A DNA stretch of 64,000 nucleotides from Vibrio sp. S17_S38. GTDB taxonomy: Bacteria; Pseudomonadota; Gammaproteobacteria; Enterobacterales; Vibrionaceae. This document shows, piece by piece, positions 39,394-49,238 of the stretch. The DNA lies in the NCBI RefSeq assembly GCF_014694375.1, contig NZ_JAAUWW010000019.1, positions 1 through 64,000 of the forward strand, in the 5' to 3' direction. Each line of letters starts with the position of its first letter. The first letter of the stretch is position 1. The translations under genes and the position numbers were made by a program. The notes below the pieces were generated by a model, which was given only the letters and a program-made list of their open reading frames with translations, had not been told where the DNA came from and ran no database searches.

Positions 39394-39831
39394 TTAAACT
39401 TGTAGCCAAAACGTCACCGGTCCATCATTAACCAATGCCACTTTCATATCTTCAGCAAAACGACCATTTTGCGTATTTACCCCCGACTCTTGGCAACATA
39501 AAGAAAAATAATCATACAAACGCTGCGCCTCGGCTGGATCCGCTCCTTTCGAAAAACTTGGCCGCATGCCTTTTTGAGTATCCGCTGGCAAGGTAAATTG
39601 TGAGACAACCAAAACACTGCCACCAATTTGTTGAACGTTTAAGTTCATTTTCCCCGCGTCATCTTCAAAAATGCGATAACCTAATACTCGCTCAGTTAAA
39701 CGTCTTGCTTTTACTTCATCATCGTTTTTTTCAACTCCTAGCAACACTAATAGGCCTTGCTGTATTTCACCGACAATTTCCCCATTAACACGAACATTGG
39801 CTTCACTCACTCGCTGAATAAGTGCAATCAC
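39394..39831 (-). CDS. dtd: D-aminoacyl-tRNA deacylase
   Basis: Dtd removes D-amino acids (and glycine mischarged on tRNA-Ala) from tRNAs, a proofreading step. Both signature motifs are present: [17 protein letters not shown] and, near the C-terminus, [11 protein letters not shown] with the Gly-cisPro-type GP. Length of 145 aa is exact. The start is a GTG overlapping the yihY stop (GTGA), so translation is coupled. Confidence 0.96.
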   Translation of the reverse strand: MIALIQRVSEANVRVNGEIVGEIQQGLLVLLGVEKNDDEVKARRLTERVLGYRIFEDDAGKMNLNVQQIGGSVLVVSQFTLPADTQKGMRPSFSKGADPAEAQRLYDYFSLCCQESGVNTQNGRFAEDMKVALVNDGPVTFWLQV

Positions 39832-40733
39832 AATACATCATCCTTCTTATCAGCTTTTCTAATCAGCTTTTCCAATAACTGTTCCAAACGATGAAAAGGT
39901 TCATTTTCATTCCAATGCTCACGCTCGCCTAAGCTAGCCGTGACTTCAGCGCCAATTAAAACAATAAACCAACACAAATATATCCAAACAAATAAGATCG
40001 GAATGGCTGCAATTGCACCATAAATTAGTTGATATGATGGGAAAGCCGTAATGTAAAGAGCAAAACCTTTTTTACTGAGTTCAAATAATATCCCAGCGAC
40101 AAGCGCCCCACTTAAAGCATGGAAAATCTTCACTTTAATATTGGGTACCAATAAATAGAGACCAAAAAAAGCAAAGGAAGAAAAAAGCATAGGAAGCAGT
40201 CGATACACTAAATTGAGTGTCTCACTACTTAAAATTTGAGTTGAAGTAATGTAAGACGTTAAGGCCAAGCTTAAACCAATAAAAAGTGGACCTAATGTTA
40301 ATACCATCCAATACATAGAAAAAGAGTATACTAAGCGGCGTTTACGCTTCACTCGCCAGATATAATTCAAGTTTTTATCAATAGTTGAAATCAATAGCAT
40401 CGCTGTAATAAAGACAAAAATACCACCAATGGCGGTCATTTTTGCTGTGTTATCAATAAAAGAATTGATCGCATCTTTTACTGCATAACCCGCGGCAGGA
40501 ACAAAATTACTAAAAATAAACTCTTGAAGCTGATTACTAATCCCTTCAAATACGGGAAATTTAGATAAGCCTGTGACCAATACCGTTGTAAGTGGCACCA
40601 ATGAGAGCAACGTAATATAGGCCATATACCCTGCATTAACCGCTAACCGATCATGCACAACTCTTTCCTTTAGATACACAAAGTAGTGAAGATACAGACC
40701 TAACCGTGTTTCGACTGTCCGTAATGTATTCAT
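39828..40733 (-). CDS. yihY: YihY/UPF0761 family inner-membrane protein
   Basis: A six-helix inner-membrane protein of the YihY/BrkB family. It was once annotated as ribonuclease BN, an assignment later withdrawn; the function is unknown. The 301-aa sequence shows the family N-terminus ([17 protein letters not shown]) and a polar C-terminus. The yihY-dtd pairing, with a 4-bp overlap, is conserved in enterobacteria and Vibrio. Confidence 0.92.
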   Translation of the reverse strand: MNTLRTVETRLGLYLHYFVYLKERVVHDRLAVNAGYMAYITLLSLVPLTTVLVTGLSKFPVFEGISNQLQEFIFSNFVPAAGYAVKDAINSFIDNTAKMTAIGGIFVFITAMLLISTIDKNLNYIWRVKRKRRLVYSFSMYWMVLTLGPLFIGLSLALTSYITSTQILSSETLNLVYRLLPMLFSSFAFFGLYLLVPNIKVKIFHALSGALVAGILFELSKKGFALYITAFPSYQLIYGAIAAIPILFVWIYLCWFIVLIGAEVTASLGEREHWNENEPFHRLEQLLEKLIRKADKKDDVL

Positions 40734-40742
40734 ATACCGTCC

Positions 40743-41267
40743 CTAAGATAATTGCTGAATAATATAAGTGGCACGTTGCTCGATACTCGCCCAAGGCACA
40801 TCTACCACTTTATAACCTAATTCAGTATAGATATCGATAATCAAATCATGCACTTCACACGCTTGTTCAAAACTATGTGGACGCACCTCGTCTTGAACAT
40901 AAATAGCAGAATAAGGCCGACAAACAAAAACCTGTGAATGATAATCTAAGCCGGCATTACGAATATAATCAGGCACAGATTGATGACCAAGCTTCAAGTA
41001 AGCCACAATATCAGGGATCGCTCGGTCCATAAAACTCACCCCACCGACTTGCGAAGCTTGTTCTTTTTGTCGCTGCATATGATCTAAACATAGCTCAGCA
41101 AACTGAGCTAAATTATCCCAAGGTAAAATACCATGTTCTAATTGAGATTGTTGCTCGATCAAATAACGAGAAGACTCAGGAAAAGTGGTAAAACCGTGAA
41201 GGTTCAAAGCATTTATAATAGAGGTTTTCCCTGCTCCTGGACCGCCCGTAATGATGATTGGTTTCAT
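40743..41267 (-). CDS. P-loop AAA-type ATPase (NadR/Ttd14-like kinase fold)
   Basis: A 174-aa P-loop NTPase with Walker A at its N-terminus (ITGGPGAGKTSIINAL), a likely Walker B/catalytic stretch VSFMDRAIPDIVAYL, and an arginine-rich lid region (CRPYSAIYVQDEVRPHSFE). It belongs to the AAA_28-like nucleotide-kinase group. I cannot name the substrate. It sits 9 bp upstream of yihY and probably shares its transcript with dtd and yiiD. Confidence 0.8.
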   Translation of the reverse strand: MKPIIITGGPGAGKTSIINALNLHGFTTFPESSRYLIEQQSQLEHGILPWDNLAQFAELCLDHMQRQKEQASQVGGVSFMDRAIPDIVAYLKLGHQSVPDYIRNAGLDYHSQVFVCRPYSAIYVQDEVRPHSFEQACEVHDLIIDIYTELGYKVVDVPWASIEQRATYIIQQLS

Positions 41268-41350
41268 TATCTATCCATATACATATTGACCGCAATTAAG
41301 ATCCCTGAGAGAACCGAAAAATAATAATCTCATTTTAAACATTCGTTAAT

Positions 41351-41385
41351 AAAAAAAGCCGATGCAATCAATTGCATCGGCTTTT
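41351..41385 (-). terminator. rho-independent terminator of typA
   Basis: AAAAGCCGATGCAAT (41354-41368) and ATTGCATCGGCTTTT (41371-41385) form a perfect 15-bp inverted repeat. Read leftward, a run of seven T completes a strong terminator, 25 bp after the typA stop. Confidence 0.92.
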
Positions 41386-41409
41386 CACTATATCACAACT
41401 GGTGTGATT

Positions 41410-43239
41410 TTATTTTGGTCCACGACCTGCACGTTTACGTTCATTTTCAGTCAAATGACGTTTACGAATACGGATGCTTTCTGGTGTTACTTCTACTAGC
41501 TCATCATCATCGATGAATTCTAGCGCTTGCTCTAGCGTAAATTTAATCGCTGGAGAAAGTGTTTGTGCTTCATCAGTACCAGATGCACGAACGTTAGTTA
41601 ATTGCTTACCACGAAGACAGTTGATAGTTAAATCGTTATCACGGTTATGAATACCGATGATTTGACCTTCATAAACTTCATCACCGTGCTCTGCAAATAA
41701 ACGACCACGATCTTGTAAGTTAAATAGTGAGTAAGTTACCGCTTTACCCATACCATTTGAAACTAATACGCCGTTAGCACGTTGGCCAATTACGCCACCT
41801 TTATGCGGGCCGTAATGATCAAATGAGTGATAGATCAAGCCAGAACCAGAAGTCATAGTTAGGAATTCAGTTTGGAAACCAATAAGACCACGAGAAGGCA
41901 TCATAAAGTCCATACGTACACGGCCTTTACCGTCTAACGCCATGTTAGTTAGCTCGCCTTTACGTAGGCCGATGCTTTCCATGATAGCGCCTTGATGCTC
42001 TTCAATAACATCAATCGTTACAGTTTCAAACGGTTCCATTTTTTGGCCGTCTTCTTCTTTGATGATAACTTCAGGACGTGATACTGCTAGCTCGTAGCCT
42101 TCACGACGCATGTTTTCGATCAAGATAGAAAGGTGAAGTTCACCACGGCCAGAAACGCGGAAACGATCTGGGCTATCGGTTTCTTCAACGCGTAATGCTA
42201 CGTTGTGTACTAATTCTTTTTCTAGACGCTCAAGGATATTACGTGAAGTAACAAATTTACCTTCTTTACCAGCAAACGGAGAATTGTTTACTTGGAAAGT
42301 CATGGTTACTGTTGGTTCGTCAACAGAAAGTGGCTTCATTGCTTCAACTGTATTTACATCACAGATAGTGTCAGAAATTTTCAACTCACCTAAACCGGTG
42401 ATTGCAATGATGTCACCAGCAAAAGCTTGGTCAACTTCGGTACGGCTAAGACCCATGTAACCAAGGACTGTACCTACTTTACCGTTACGTTTCTTACCGT
42501 CAGCGCCAACAATAGTCACTTGTTGATTTGGTTTAACGCTACCACGAGTAACACGACAAACACCGATAACACCCACATAAGAGTTGTAATCTAGTTGAGA
42601 CACTTGCATTTGCAGTGCGCCATCAACGTCAACATTTGGGCAATCAACGTTATCAACAACGGCTTGGAAAAGTGGCTCCATGTTTTCGCCAACTTCGCCT
42701 TCATCCATAGATGCCCAGCCATTTAATGCTGATGCATAAACAACTTTAAAGTCTAGTTGTTCATCAGTTGCGCCTAAGTTATCAAACAAATCAAAAATTT
42801 GATCCATAACCCAATCAGGACGAGCGCCAGGACGGTCAACTTTGTTGATAACAACAATTGGCTTTAGACCATGTGAGAATGCTTTTTGAGTAACGAAACG
42901 AGTTTGAGGCATAGGACCGTCAACCGCATCAACGATTAGTAGAACAGAGTCAACCATCGACATGATACGTTCTACTTCACCGCCGAAATCGGCGTGTCCT
43001 GGGGTATCAACGATATTGATACGGTAGTCATTCCAGTTAATTGCAGTATTTTTTGCAAGGATGGTAATACCACGTTCTTTTTCGATATCGTTTGAGTCCA
43101 TGACGCGCTCTTCAGCTTCACCACGAGATTCAAGTGTACCCGATTGCTGTAGAAGCTTATCAACCAAGGTCGTTTTACCGTGGTCAACGTGCGCGATAAT
43201 CGCGATATTTCTTAACTTATCAATCTGTGGAGTAGTCAT
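41410..43239 (-). CDS. typA: ribosome-dependent GTPase TypA/BipA
   Basis: TypA is a translational GTPase related to EF-G that supports 50S assembly and growth at low temperature or under stress. The G domain shows G1 [23 protein letters not shown] (G3) and [10 protein letters not shown] (G4), followed by beta-barrel, EF-G-like domains and the TypA-specific C-terminus ([20 protein letters not shown]). I start at the ATG at 43239 (609 aa, [13 protein letters not shown]), matching family length; the frame is open to a GTG at 43266. Confidence 0.95.
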   Translation of the reverse strand: MTTPQIDKLRNIAIIAHVDHGKTTLVDKLLQQSGTLESRGEAEERVMDSNDIEKERGITILAKNTAINWNDYRINIVDTPGHADFGGEVERIMSMVDSVLLIVDAVDGPMPQTRFVTQKAFSHGLKPIVVINKVDRPGARPDWVMDQIFDLFDNLGATDEQLDFKVVYASALNGWASMDEGEVGENMEPLFQAVVDNVDCPNVDVDGALQMQVSQLDYNSYVGVIGVCRVTRGSVKPNQQVTIVGADGKKRNGKVGTVLGYMGLSRTEVDQAFAGDIIAITGLGELKISDTICDVNTVEAMKPLSVDEPTVTMTFQVNNSPFAGKEGKFVTSRNILERLEKELVHNVALRVEETDSPDRFRVSGRGELHLSILIENMRREGYELAVSRPEVIIKEEDGQKMEPFETVTIDVIEEHQGAIMESIGLRKGELTNMALDGKGRVRMDFMMPSRGLIGFQTEFLTMTSGSGLIYHSFDHYGPHKGGVIGQRANGVLVSNGMGKAVTYSLFNLQDRGRLFAEHGDEVYEGQIIGIHNRDNDLTINCLRGKQLTNVRASGTDEAQTLSPAIKFTLEQALEFIDDDELVEVTPESIRIRKRHLTENERKRAGRGPK

Positions 43240-43562
43240 GGAATTCAATTCACTTATAAAAGACACCCAAGCGTTGGGCGAACTTGATTAAAAAAACGGT
43301 CGTAAATGTACCAGATTTTCGAAAAAATCCTAGAAATATGTGATCAAAGTGGCGATTATTTACGCTTTTCCTTCGATTTAAACGCTCTATTGCCATTCAG
43401 ACATAAAAAAATGAAATATATTGTGTCTTATCTAGCCATTTTATTCCATTCATCTCAATTTACAAAAACGCGGCCTTGTTACTATAAACGTCATTGACAA
43501 ACGATCAAATACTCGGCTGAATAGAGGGGTTATTCAATCGATTGCATCAAAACAGCGCCACA

Positions 43563-43579
43563 CGCACCATGTTAGTGCA
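43563..43579. promoter_or_regulatory. candidate NtrC enhancer site for glnA
   Basis: GCACCATGTTAGTGC keeps the GCAC-N7-GTGC dyad of the NtrC consensus, about 118 bp upstream of the predicted sigma-54 start. Weaker relatives follow at about 43585-43599 (GCACCAAATTAGATC) and 43607-43623 (TGCACCTTATTGGGCTT). A cluster of sites at such distances is the E. coli glnA arrangement. Confidence 0.6.
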
Positions 43580-43662
43580 ACTGCGCACCAAATTAGATCA
43601 TCGACTTGCACCTTATTGGGCTTTATAACTTTAGTTCTTTGAATTTAAAGGATTTATTTTCT

Positions 43663-43677
43663 TGGCACGATTTTAGC
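43663..43677 (+). promoter_or_regulatory. sigma-54 promoter of glnA
   Basis: TGGCACGATTTTAGC matches TGGCAC-N5-TTGC with one change in the -12 block. GG and GC are 10 nt apart as required. It lies 150 bp before the glnA ATG, downstream of the NtrC-like sites. Confidence 0.78.
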
Positions 43678-43826
43678 TTAGTACTAAGCATCATTGATAA
43701 TTTTAAACAATCAAGATCGCTTAATGCAGAAACTCACTAAAAAACATAGTTACTAAAAGACATGTTCACTAGTAAGAATAGCTTTAATCGTTCAAACAGT
43801 ATTAATAACACCGGAGGTTATCCAAG

Positions 43827-45236
43827 ATGTCAGTTGAAAACGTACTCTCTCTGATCGCTGAAAACGAAGTTAAGTTTGTTGATTTACGCTTTACCGACAC
43901 TATCGGTAAAGAACAACATATTTCTATTCCTGCACACCAAGTAGATGCAGACTTCTTTGAAGATGGCAAAATGTTCGACGGTTCTTCTGTCGCTGGCTGG
44001 AAAGGCATTAACGAATCTGACATGGTCATGATGCCAGATCCATCAAGCGCAGTATTAGACCCATTCACAGAAGACTCAACGCTAAATATCCGTTGTGACA
44101 TTCTTGAGCCTGCAACCATGCAAGGCTACGACCGCGACCCACGCTCTATCGCAAAACGTGCTGAAGACTTCATGCGCTCAGCGGGCTTTGCTGACACTGT
44201 GCTTGTTGGCCCAGAACCAGAATTCTTCCTATTTGATGACGTTAAATTCGGTAACGAAATGTCAGGCGCATTCTTCAAAATTGACGACGTAGAAGCGGCT
44301 TGGAATAGCGGTACAGAATACGAAGGTGGTAACAAAGGTCACCGTCCTGGCGTTAAAGGTGGTTACTTCCCAGTAGCACCTGTTGATTCATCTCAAGACA
44401 TCCGTTCTGCTATGTGTTTAATCATGGAAGAAATGGGTCTTGTCGTTGAAGCACATCACCACGAAGTAGCAACAGCAGGTCAAAACGAAATCGCAACTCG
44501 TTTTAATACCTTGACTGAAAAAGCAGATGAAATTCAAATTTATAAGTATGTTGTTCATAACGTTGCTCATGCATACGGTAAAACAGCGACTTTTATGCCT
44601 AAACCACTCGTTGGCGACAACGGTTCTGGCATGCACGTTCACATGTCTCTTAATAAAGATGGTGTAAACCTGTTTGCTGGCGATAAGTACGGCGGCTTAT
44701 CTGAAATGGCACTGTTCTACATCGGTGGCATCATCAAGCACGCGCGTGCAATTAACGCTTTTGCTAACCCATCGACTAACTCATACAAACGTCTTGTACC
44801 TGGATATGAAGCGCCGGTTATGCTTGCATACTCTGCTCGTAACCGTTCTGCATCAATTCGTATTCCAGTAGTACCAAGCCCTAAAGCTCGTCGTATTGAA
44901 GCTCGTTTCCCAGATCCAGCGGCTAACCCATATTTGTCATTTGCTGCTCTATTAATGGCAGGCCTTGACGGTATTAAGAACAAGATTCACCCTGGCGATG
45001 CTATGGATAAAGACTTGTACGACTTACCAGCAGAAGAAGCTGCAGAGATCCCGAAAGTAGCGGAATCTCTAGAAGTCGCTTTGAAAGCACTAGATGATGA
45101 TCGTGATTTCTTAACTTCTGGCGGTGTATTCTCGGACGATTTCATTGATTCTTATATCAAGTTGAAATCTAAAGATGTTGAGCGCGTTAATATGGCCGTT
45201 CACCCACTTGAGTTTGAATTGTACTACTCAGTTTAA
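43827..45236 (+). CDS. glnA: glutamine synthetase, type I
   Basis: GlnA makes glutamine from glutamate, ammonia and ATP and is a dodecamer. Signature sequences include [16 protein letters not shown] (catalytic beta strand), the ATP/glutamate-binding region ([22 protein letters not shown]), and [13 protein letters not shown]. The adenylylation target is Tyr398 in [10 protein letters not shown], indicating GlnE-type control. Length of 469 aa equals E. coli. GGAGG precedes the ATG. Upstream NtrC sites and a sigma-54 promoter, and downstream glnL-glnG, place it under nitrogen control. Confidence 0.98.
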   Translation: MSVENVLSLIAENEVKFVDLRFTDTIGKEQHISIPAHQVDADFFEDGKMFDGSSVAGWKGINESDMVMMPDPSSAVLDPFTEDSTLNIRCDILEPATMQGYDRDPRSIAKRAEDFMRSAGFADTVLVGPEPEFFLFDDVKFGNEMSGAFFKIDDVEAAWNSGTEYEGGNKGHRPGVKGGYFPVAPVDSSQDIRSAMCLIMEEMGLVVEAHHHEVATAGQNEIATRFNTLTEKADEIQIYKYVVHNVAHAYGKTATFMPKPLVGDNGSGMHVHMSLNKDGVNLFAGDKYGGLSEMALFYIGGIIKHARAINAFANPSTNSYKRLVPGYEAPVMLAYSARNRSASIRIPVVPSPKARRIEARFPDPAANPYLSFAALLMAGLDGIKNKIHPGDAMDKDLYDLPAEEAAEIPKVAESLEVALKALDDDRDFLTSGGVFSDDFIDSYIKLKSKDVERVNMAVHPLEFELYYSV

Positions 45237-45298
45237 TACTCGTTGGTTTACGCCTTCAGGTTTATTTCTGTAACAGTGTAAATAATACGAAAATTTTA

Positions 45299-45327
45299 GG
45301 CTCGCCTCTCAGGTGAGCCTTTTTTTT
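45299..45327 (+). terminator. rho-independent terminator of glnA
   Basis: GGCTCGCCT and AGGTGAGCC pair through a 3-nt loop (45299-45319), with one G-U pair, then eight T. It separates glnA from the downstream DUF4124-glnL-glnG genes, so their expression needs read-through or another promoter. Confidence 0.9.
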
Positions 45328-45381
45328 GTTGTGAGGAAAAAGGCAAACGATAAGCTGAGTAAAAACTAAGGAGTCCGCACA

Positions 45382-45978
45382 ATGATACGGTATTCATTTA
45401 TATTTATATTACTTGTGACTGCACTTTCCAATGCTAATGAAGTTTATAAGTGGACAGACAATAACGGCGTTTTACATCTCAGTGATACCCCTCCTACAAA
45501 AACCATCAACGCTAGCAACAGAGAAACTCTAATACTCCCCGATGTAAGAAGCTCAGCGCCAATACACCAATACGGCGATACCCACGATATGAATAAACCT
45601 TCCGAAACAGTGTCTCAAGCACCATTGTTCGAAAAAAATAGTATACCATCGGAGAATGTGTCACCAAAAAATGAAAAACCAATTAAGAAAGAAATCATCG
45701 TCAGTATTGAAACGCCAAGCAACGATCAAACATTAAGAAGTAGCCGTGGTTCAATCACTGTCCAAGCAAACTTAAGTCGTAAATTAACCATTGGTGAGCG
45801 CGCGCAATTAATTTTCGACAATCAACCTTTTGGTGCACCAAAAACTACTACGTCTTGGGAGTTAAGCAATATTGATCGTGGTGAACATACAATAACTGTC
45901 CATATTGTAGAAAGCGGCAAGGTTATTGCATCATCTTCTACCATTACGGTATATCTGCATAAAACAACCGTAAATTAG
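45382..45978 (+). CDS. secreted DUF4124 domain protein
   Basis: A 198-aa exported protein of unknown function. The signal peptide covers residues 1-18 (FIFILLVTALSNA). The DUF4124 motif follows (EVYKWTDNNGVLHLSDTPPT), then a polar linker, and a C-terminal Ig-like beta-sandwich region (SIETPSNDQTLRSSRGSITV ... GEHTITVHIVESGKV). GGAG precedes the ATG. A DUF4124 gene at this place between glnA and glnL is, as I recall, common in Vibrio; a role in nitrogen metabolism is not established. Confidence 0.85.
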   Translation: MIRYSFIFILLVTALSNANEVYKWTDNNGVLHLSDTPPTKTINASNRETLILPDVRSSAPIHQYGDTHDMNKPSETVSQAPLFEKNSIPSENVSPKNEKPIKKEIIVSIETPSNDQTLRSSRGSITVQANLSRKLTIGERAQLIFDNQPFGAPKTTTSWELSNIDRGEHTITVHIVESGKVIASSSTITVYLHKTTVN

Positions 45979-46049
45979 ACGTATGATGAGATCATTGGCC
46001 TTTTTATTTGTACTGATTTTTATCATGCCCCATACTGAAACTTATTTAC

Positions 46050-46064
46050 GCACCAATTTAGTGC
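46050..46064. promoter_or_regulatory. candidate NtrC operator ahead of glnL
   Basis: GCACCAATTTAGTGC keeps both half-sites of the NtrC dyad and ends 21 bp before the glnL ATG. In E. coli a comparable site at glnL lets NtrC repress glnLG transcription; the same role is inferred here. Confidence 0.7.
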
Positions 46065-46085
46065 AAATAATACAAAGGCAAGATA

Positions 46086-47171
46086 ATGATGCAATCAGAC
46101 CACAATGGAGCACTAGCTGCCGCGATTCTCGGTAATCTCGTGACTGCCACTTTTCTATTAGATGAAAAACTGATCATTCATTACGCCAACCCTTCGGCTG
46201 AACAATTATTTTCTCAAAGCGTAAAACGATTACAGGGCACACCGCTCTCTCAGCTTATCCAACACGCCTCAATGGACTTAGCGCTTTTTACCCAGCCATT
46301 ACAAAGTGGTCAAAGCATTACCGACAGCGATGTCACCTTTGTCATTAACGCCAAGCCTATGATGCTTGAAGTTACGGTTAGCCCTTTATCACTCCAAGGT
46401 ACACAATTTGATAAAAATCTAATGCTATTGGTTGAAGTTAGGAAAATAGATTCTCAACGCAGACTTAGCCAAGAACTCAATCAACACGCTCAACAGCAAG
46501 CGGCAAAACTATTGGTTCGAGGACTTGCTCATGAAATTAAGAATCCTCTCGGGGGGTTACGCGGCGCGGCACAATTACTTGGCCGTATGTTGCCAGATCC
46601 CAATTTAAACGAATACACCCAAATTATTATTGAGCAAGCCGATCGTCTACGAGCTCTAGTTGACCGCTTACTAGGCCCTCAAAAACCAGGAAAGAAATCC
46701 TCTGAAAACTTACATCTAGTCATAGAGAAAGCCCGTCAGTTGGTGGAATTAGAATTTGGTAGCCAAGTTGTCATTGAGCGAGATTATGATCCTAGCATGC
46801 CACCTATCCTGATGGATGCAGATCAAGTCGAGCAAGCTTTCCTTAACATCACCAGTAATGCCGCTCAGATTTTAGCTCAGCAACCAGATGGCAAGATCAC
46901 GATTCGTACTCGCACCGTCTATCAAGCCAATATTCATGGTCAACGACATAAACTGGTGGCTCGAATTGAAATTATGGACAACGGACCGGGGATCCCAACC
47001 GAACTACAAGATACCTTGTTTTATCCAATGGTCAGTGGTCGAGAAGGTGGTACAGGCTTAGGGCTATCTATTTCACAAAATATAATCGACCAGCACCAAG
47101 GTAAAATCGACGTTGAGAGCTGGCCCGGACACACCATTTTTAGTATTTATTTACCGATTCAAAGTGCGTAA
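46086..47171 (+). CDS. glnL: nitrogen regulation histidine kinase NtrB (GlnL)
   Basis: NtrB is the cytoplasmic kinase/phosphatase that sets NtrC phosphorylation under PII control. An N-terminal PAS domain (residues 8-110) is followed by the H box GLAHEIKNPLGGLRGAAQLL with H149, and the HATPase domain with N box (NITSNAAQIL), G1 (DNGPGIP) and GGTGLGLSISQN. Length is 361 aa. Two adjacent ATGs are available; AAAGG lies upstream. It is followed 62 bp later by its partner glnG. Confidence 0.96.
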   Translation: MMQSDHNGALAAAILGNLVTATFLLDEKLIIHYANPSAEQLFSQSVKRLQGTPLSQLIQHASMDLALFTQPLQSGQSITDSDVTFVINAKPMMLEVTVSPLSLQGTQFDKNLMLLVEVRKIDSQRRLSQELNQHAQQQAAKLLVRGLAHEIKNPLGGLRGAAQLLGRMLPDPNLNEYTQIIIEQADRLRALVDRLLGPQKPGKKSSENLHLVIEKARQLVELEFGSQVVIERDYDPSMPPILMDADQVEQAFLNITSNAAQILAQQPDGKITIRTRTVYQANIHGQRHKLVARIEIMDNGPGIPTELQDTLFYPMVSGREGGTGLGLSISQNIIDQHQGKIDVESWPGHTIFSIYLPIQSA

Positions 47172-47233
47172 TTACTACGCGTTTATCCCATTTAAATGGA
47201 TATATTATCGGAACTTGCAAAGGGAATTAGGAC

Positions 47234-48646
47234 ATGAGTAAAGGATTCGTATGGGTCGTCGATGACGATAGTTCTATCCGCTGGGTATTAGAGAAAACAT
47301 TATCTTCTGCCAACATCCAATGTGAAACATTCGCAGATGCAGAAAGTGTCATTTCCTCCCTAGAAAGAGAAACGCCAGATGTGCTTATCTCTGATATTCG
47401 CATGCCAGGCATGGATGGATTGACATTACTCAAACAGCTCCAGAATAGCTACCCAAATTTACCCGTAATTATTATGACGGCACACTCAGATCTAGATGCT
47501 GCCGTAAATGCGTATCAAAAAGGCGCTTTTGAATACATTCCGAAACCTTTTGATATTGATGAAACCTTAACTCTGGTTGAACGTGCAATTGCGCATAGCC
47601 ATGAACAGCGTACCGATAATATCCAGGAAAATCGTATCCAAGATGTAACACCGGAGATATTAGGTGAAGCACCCGCGATGCAAGAGGTATTTAGAGCTAT
47701 TGGACGTTTATCTCGCTCCTCGATTTCTGTTCTTATTAATGGTGAATCAGGTACGGGGAAAGAGCTTGTTGCTCATGCACTCCATCGCCATAGCCCCCGT
47801 TCAAAACAACCTTTTATCGCCCTTAATATGGCCGCAATTCCAAAAGATTTAATTGAATCTGAACTATTTGGCCATGAAAAAGGCGCGTTTACTGGTGCGA
47901 ATGCGGTGAGGCAAGGTCGATTTGAACAAGCGAATGGCGGCACTCTTTTCTTAGATGAAATTGGAGATATGCCTTTAGATATTCAAACTCGATTATTGCG
48001 AGTATTAGCGGATGGGCAATTTTATCGTGTCGGGGGGCACGCGCCTGTCAGTGTTGATGTTCGCATTATTGCTGCCACCCATCAAAATCTAGAAAAACTG
48101 GTCAATCAAGGCGGATTTAGAGAAGATTTATTCCATCGGTTAAATGTTATCCGAGTCCATATACCAGCATTAAGAGAGCGCCGCCAAGATATAGAAAAAC
48201 TCGCTGCACATTTTTTGTCTCGCGCAGCAAAAGAGCTCGCGGTTGATGCTAAGTCTTTGCACTCAACAACAGTAGAAGCCCTAAACCGACTACCTTGGCC
48301 TGGTAATGTGCGTCAATTAGAAAATATTTGTCGCTGGTTAACGGTGATGGCAAGCGGTAGTGAGGTTTTACCCGCAGATTTACCCAATGAACTGGTGAGC
48401 GAAAAAAATAAAAACCTCACGGCAAACACTCAACAAGGATCGTGGCAAGAACAGTTAGAATCTTGGGCGCAACAAGCTTTAGCTTCTGGCGAATCAGACC
48501 TCCTGGCCATGGCTCAACCAGAGTTTGAACGCATTTTATTACAAACGGCGTTAACCCATACTAACGGGCATAAACAAGATGCTGCTAAGTTATTAGGCTG
48601 GGGACGAAATACTCTCACAAGAAAATTAAAAGAACTTCCTCTTTAA
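47234..48646 (+). CDS. glnG: nitrogen regulation response regulator NtrC (GlnG)
   Basis: NtrC is a sigma-54 activator of nitrogen-limitation genes. The receiver domain has phospho-acceptor D54 (LISDIRMPGMDG). The AAA+ domain shows Walker A GESGTGKE, the sigma-54-contacting GAFTGA, and LFLDEIGDMP. A Fis-type helix-turn-helix ends the protein (TNGHKQDAAKLLGWGRNTLT). Length of 470 aa is typical. Its own predicted targets flank it: the glnA enhancer region and the glnL operator. Confidence 0.97.
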   Translation: MSKGFVWVVDDDSSIRWVLEKTLSSANIQCETFADAESVISSLERETPDVLISDIRMPGMDGLTLLKQLQNSYPNLPVIIMTAHSDLDAAVNAYQKGAFEYIPKPFDIDETLTLVERAIAHSHEQRTDNIQENRIQDVTPEILGEAPAMQEVFRAIGRLSRSSISVLINGESGTGKELVAHALHRHSPRSKQPFIALNMAAIPKDLIESELFGHEKGAFTGANAVRQGRFEQANGGTLFLDEIGDMPLDIQTRLLRVLADGQFYRVGGHAPVSVDVRIIAATHQNLEKLVNQGGFREDLFHRLNVIRVHIPALRERRQDIEKLAAHFLSRAAKELAVDAKSLHSTTVEALNRLPWPGNVRQLENICRWLTVMASGSEVLPADLPNELVSEKNKNLTANTQQGSWQEQLESWAQQALASGESDLLAMAQPEFERILLQTALTHTNGHKQDAAKLLGWGRNTLTRKLKELPL

Positions 48647-48942
48647 TACCCTTACGATCTGATGACTCATCTTGTGTGATCAGGTCGTACTGATACGATG
48701 CTTTTAACTGCACGACTAAATTTAAAAGATTGAATTAAAAATGAAGAAGGCCTTCGACTTACTTATTCTGCTATTTAATAACTAAAAATTTATTACACAG
48801 ATTAAATTAAGATGCCTGCAGATTAAAAGATAATTGAGAGATCATAAAGTGAAGTGAATACATATGAGAAATGGTAGATTCAGACATTGAAGACCAATAA
48901 ATAAAATCATTATAAAACAATAGACTACATTTACTTTAGGGC
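48647..48942. other. glnG 3' spacer
   Basis: AT-rich spacer between convergent glnG and spf. A 10-bp imperfect stem (ACGATCTGAT at 48654-48663 with ATCAGGTCGT at 48679-48688) lies just after glnG but has no U tract, so it is at best a weak 3' structure. I looked for a second small RNA downstream of Spot 42 and saw none I could support. Confidence 0.35.
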
Positions 48943-49049
48943 AAAAAAAACGCCTCAATCAAAAACTGACTGAGGCGGCTTAAACAGCCTAATCCAATAA
49001 CGTGAAACAAAAGGTCTAAAAGATAGAACATCTTACCTTTGTACCCTAC
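48943..49049 (-). ncRNA. spf: Spot 42 small RNA
   Basis: Read leftward from 49049, the sequence begins GTAGGGTACAAAGGTAAGAT and continues GTTCTATCTTT..AGACC, near-identical to E. coli Spot 42. It ends with a GCCTCAGTC..GATTGAGGC stem and a run of eight T. The length is about 107 nt. It lies 190 bp downstream of polA on the same strand, the conserved location. Spot 42 is an Hfq-dependent RNA that helps repress secondary carbon genes when cAMP-CRP is low. Here glnG rather than engB/yihA lies beyond it. Confidence 0.96.
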
Positions 49050-49055
49050 CCATTT

Positions 49056-49083
49056 AATTTACCGTAATTATGATTATTTTCAA
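49056..49083 (-). promoter_or_regulatory. spf promoter
   Basis: On the minus strand, TTGAAA (49078-49083) and TAAATT (49056-49061) are 16 bp apart, with a 6-nt discriminator before the Spot 42 start at 49049. Confidence 0.7.
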
Positions 49084-49162
49084 AGTTATTTTTGTTCTTT
49101 TTTTTCACCCTCGTTATTAAAACAACAAGAAAATAAATACATCATTACTTTATTTTAAGTTC

Positions 49163-49186
49163 AAAAAAGCCATCTCGAAAGATGGC
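49163..49186 (-). terminator. rho-independent terminator of polA
   Basis: GCCATC and GATGGC pair across TCGAAA (49169-49186). Read leftward, six T follow. It separates polA from spf. Confidence 0.85.
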
Positions 49187-49238
49187 TATAAATTTCATAC
49201 CACAATTAATATACCGTACAATAGGCTATCTATATAGG

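Larger units (their letters stand above)
43240..43826. promoter_or_regulatory. typA-glnA divergent spacer with the glnA control region
   Basis: The 587-bp spacer serves typA to the left and glnA to the right. The glnA side holds the sigma-54 promoter and NtrC-like sites listed separately. The typA-proximal half (43267-43550) is AT-rich with no feature I can support; a 63-codon frame at 43306-43497 has no protein-like character. Confidence 0.6.

Noticed and set aside
43306..43497. 63-codon reading frame between typA and glnA
   Set aside because: No recognisable protein character or ribosome site, and it lies in an AT-rich spacer.
45983..46135. 50-codon hydrophobic reading frame overlapping the glnL start
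   Set aside because: It has no good ribosome site, overlaps glnL in another frame, and contains the NtrC operator; it is more likely leader sequence.
48647..48942. Second small RNA downstream of Spot 42, as reported in some Vibrionaceae
   Set aside because: I see no terminator-promoter pair or recognisable conserved sequence in this spacer.
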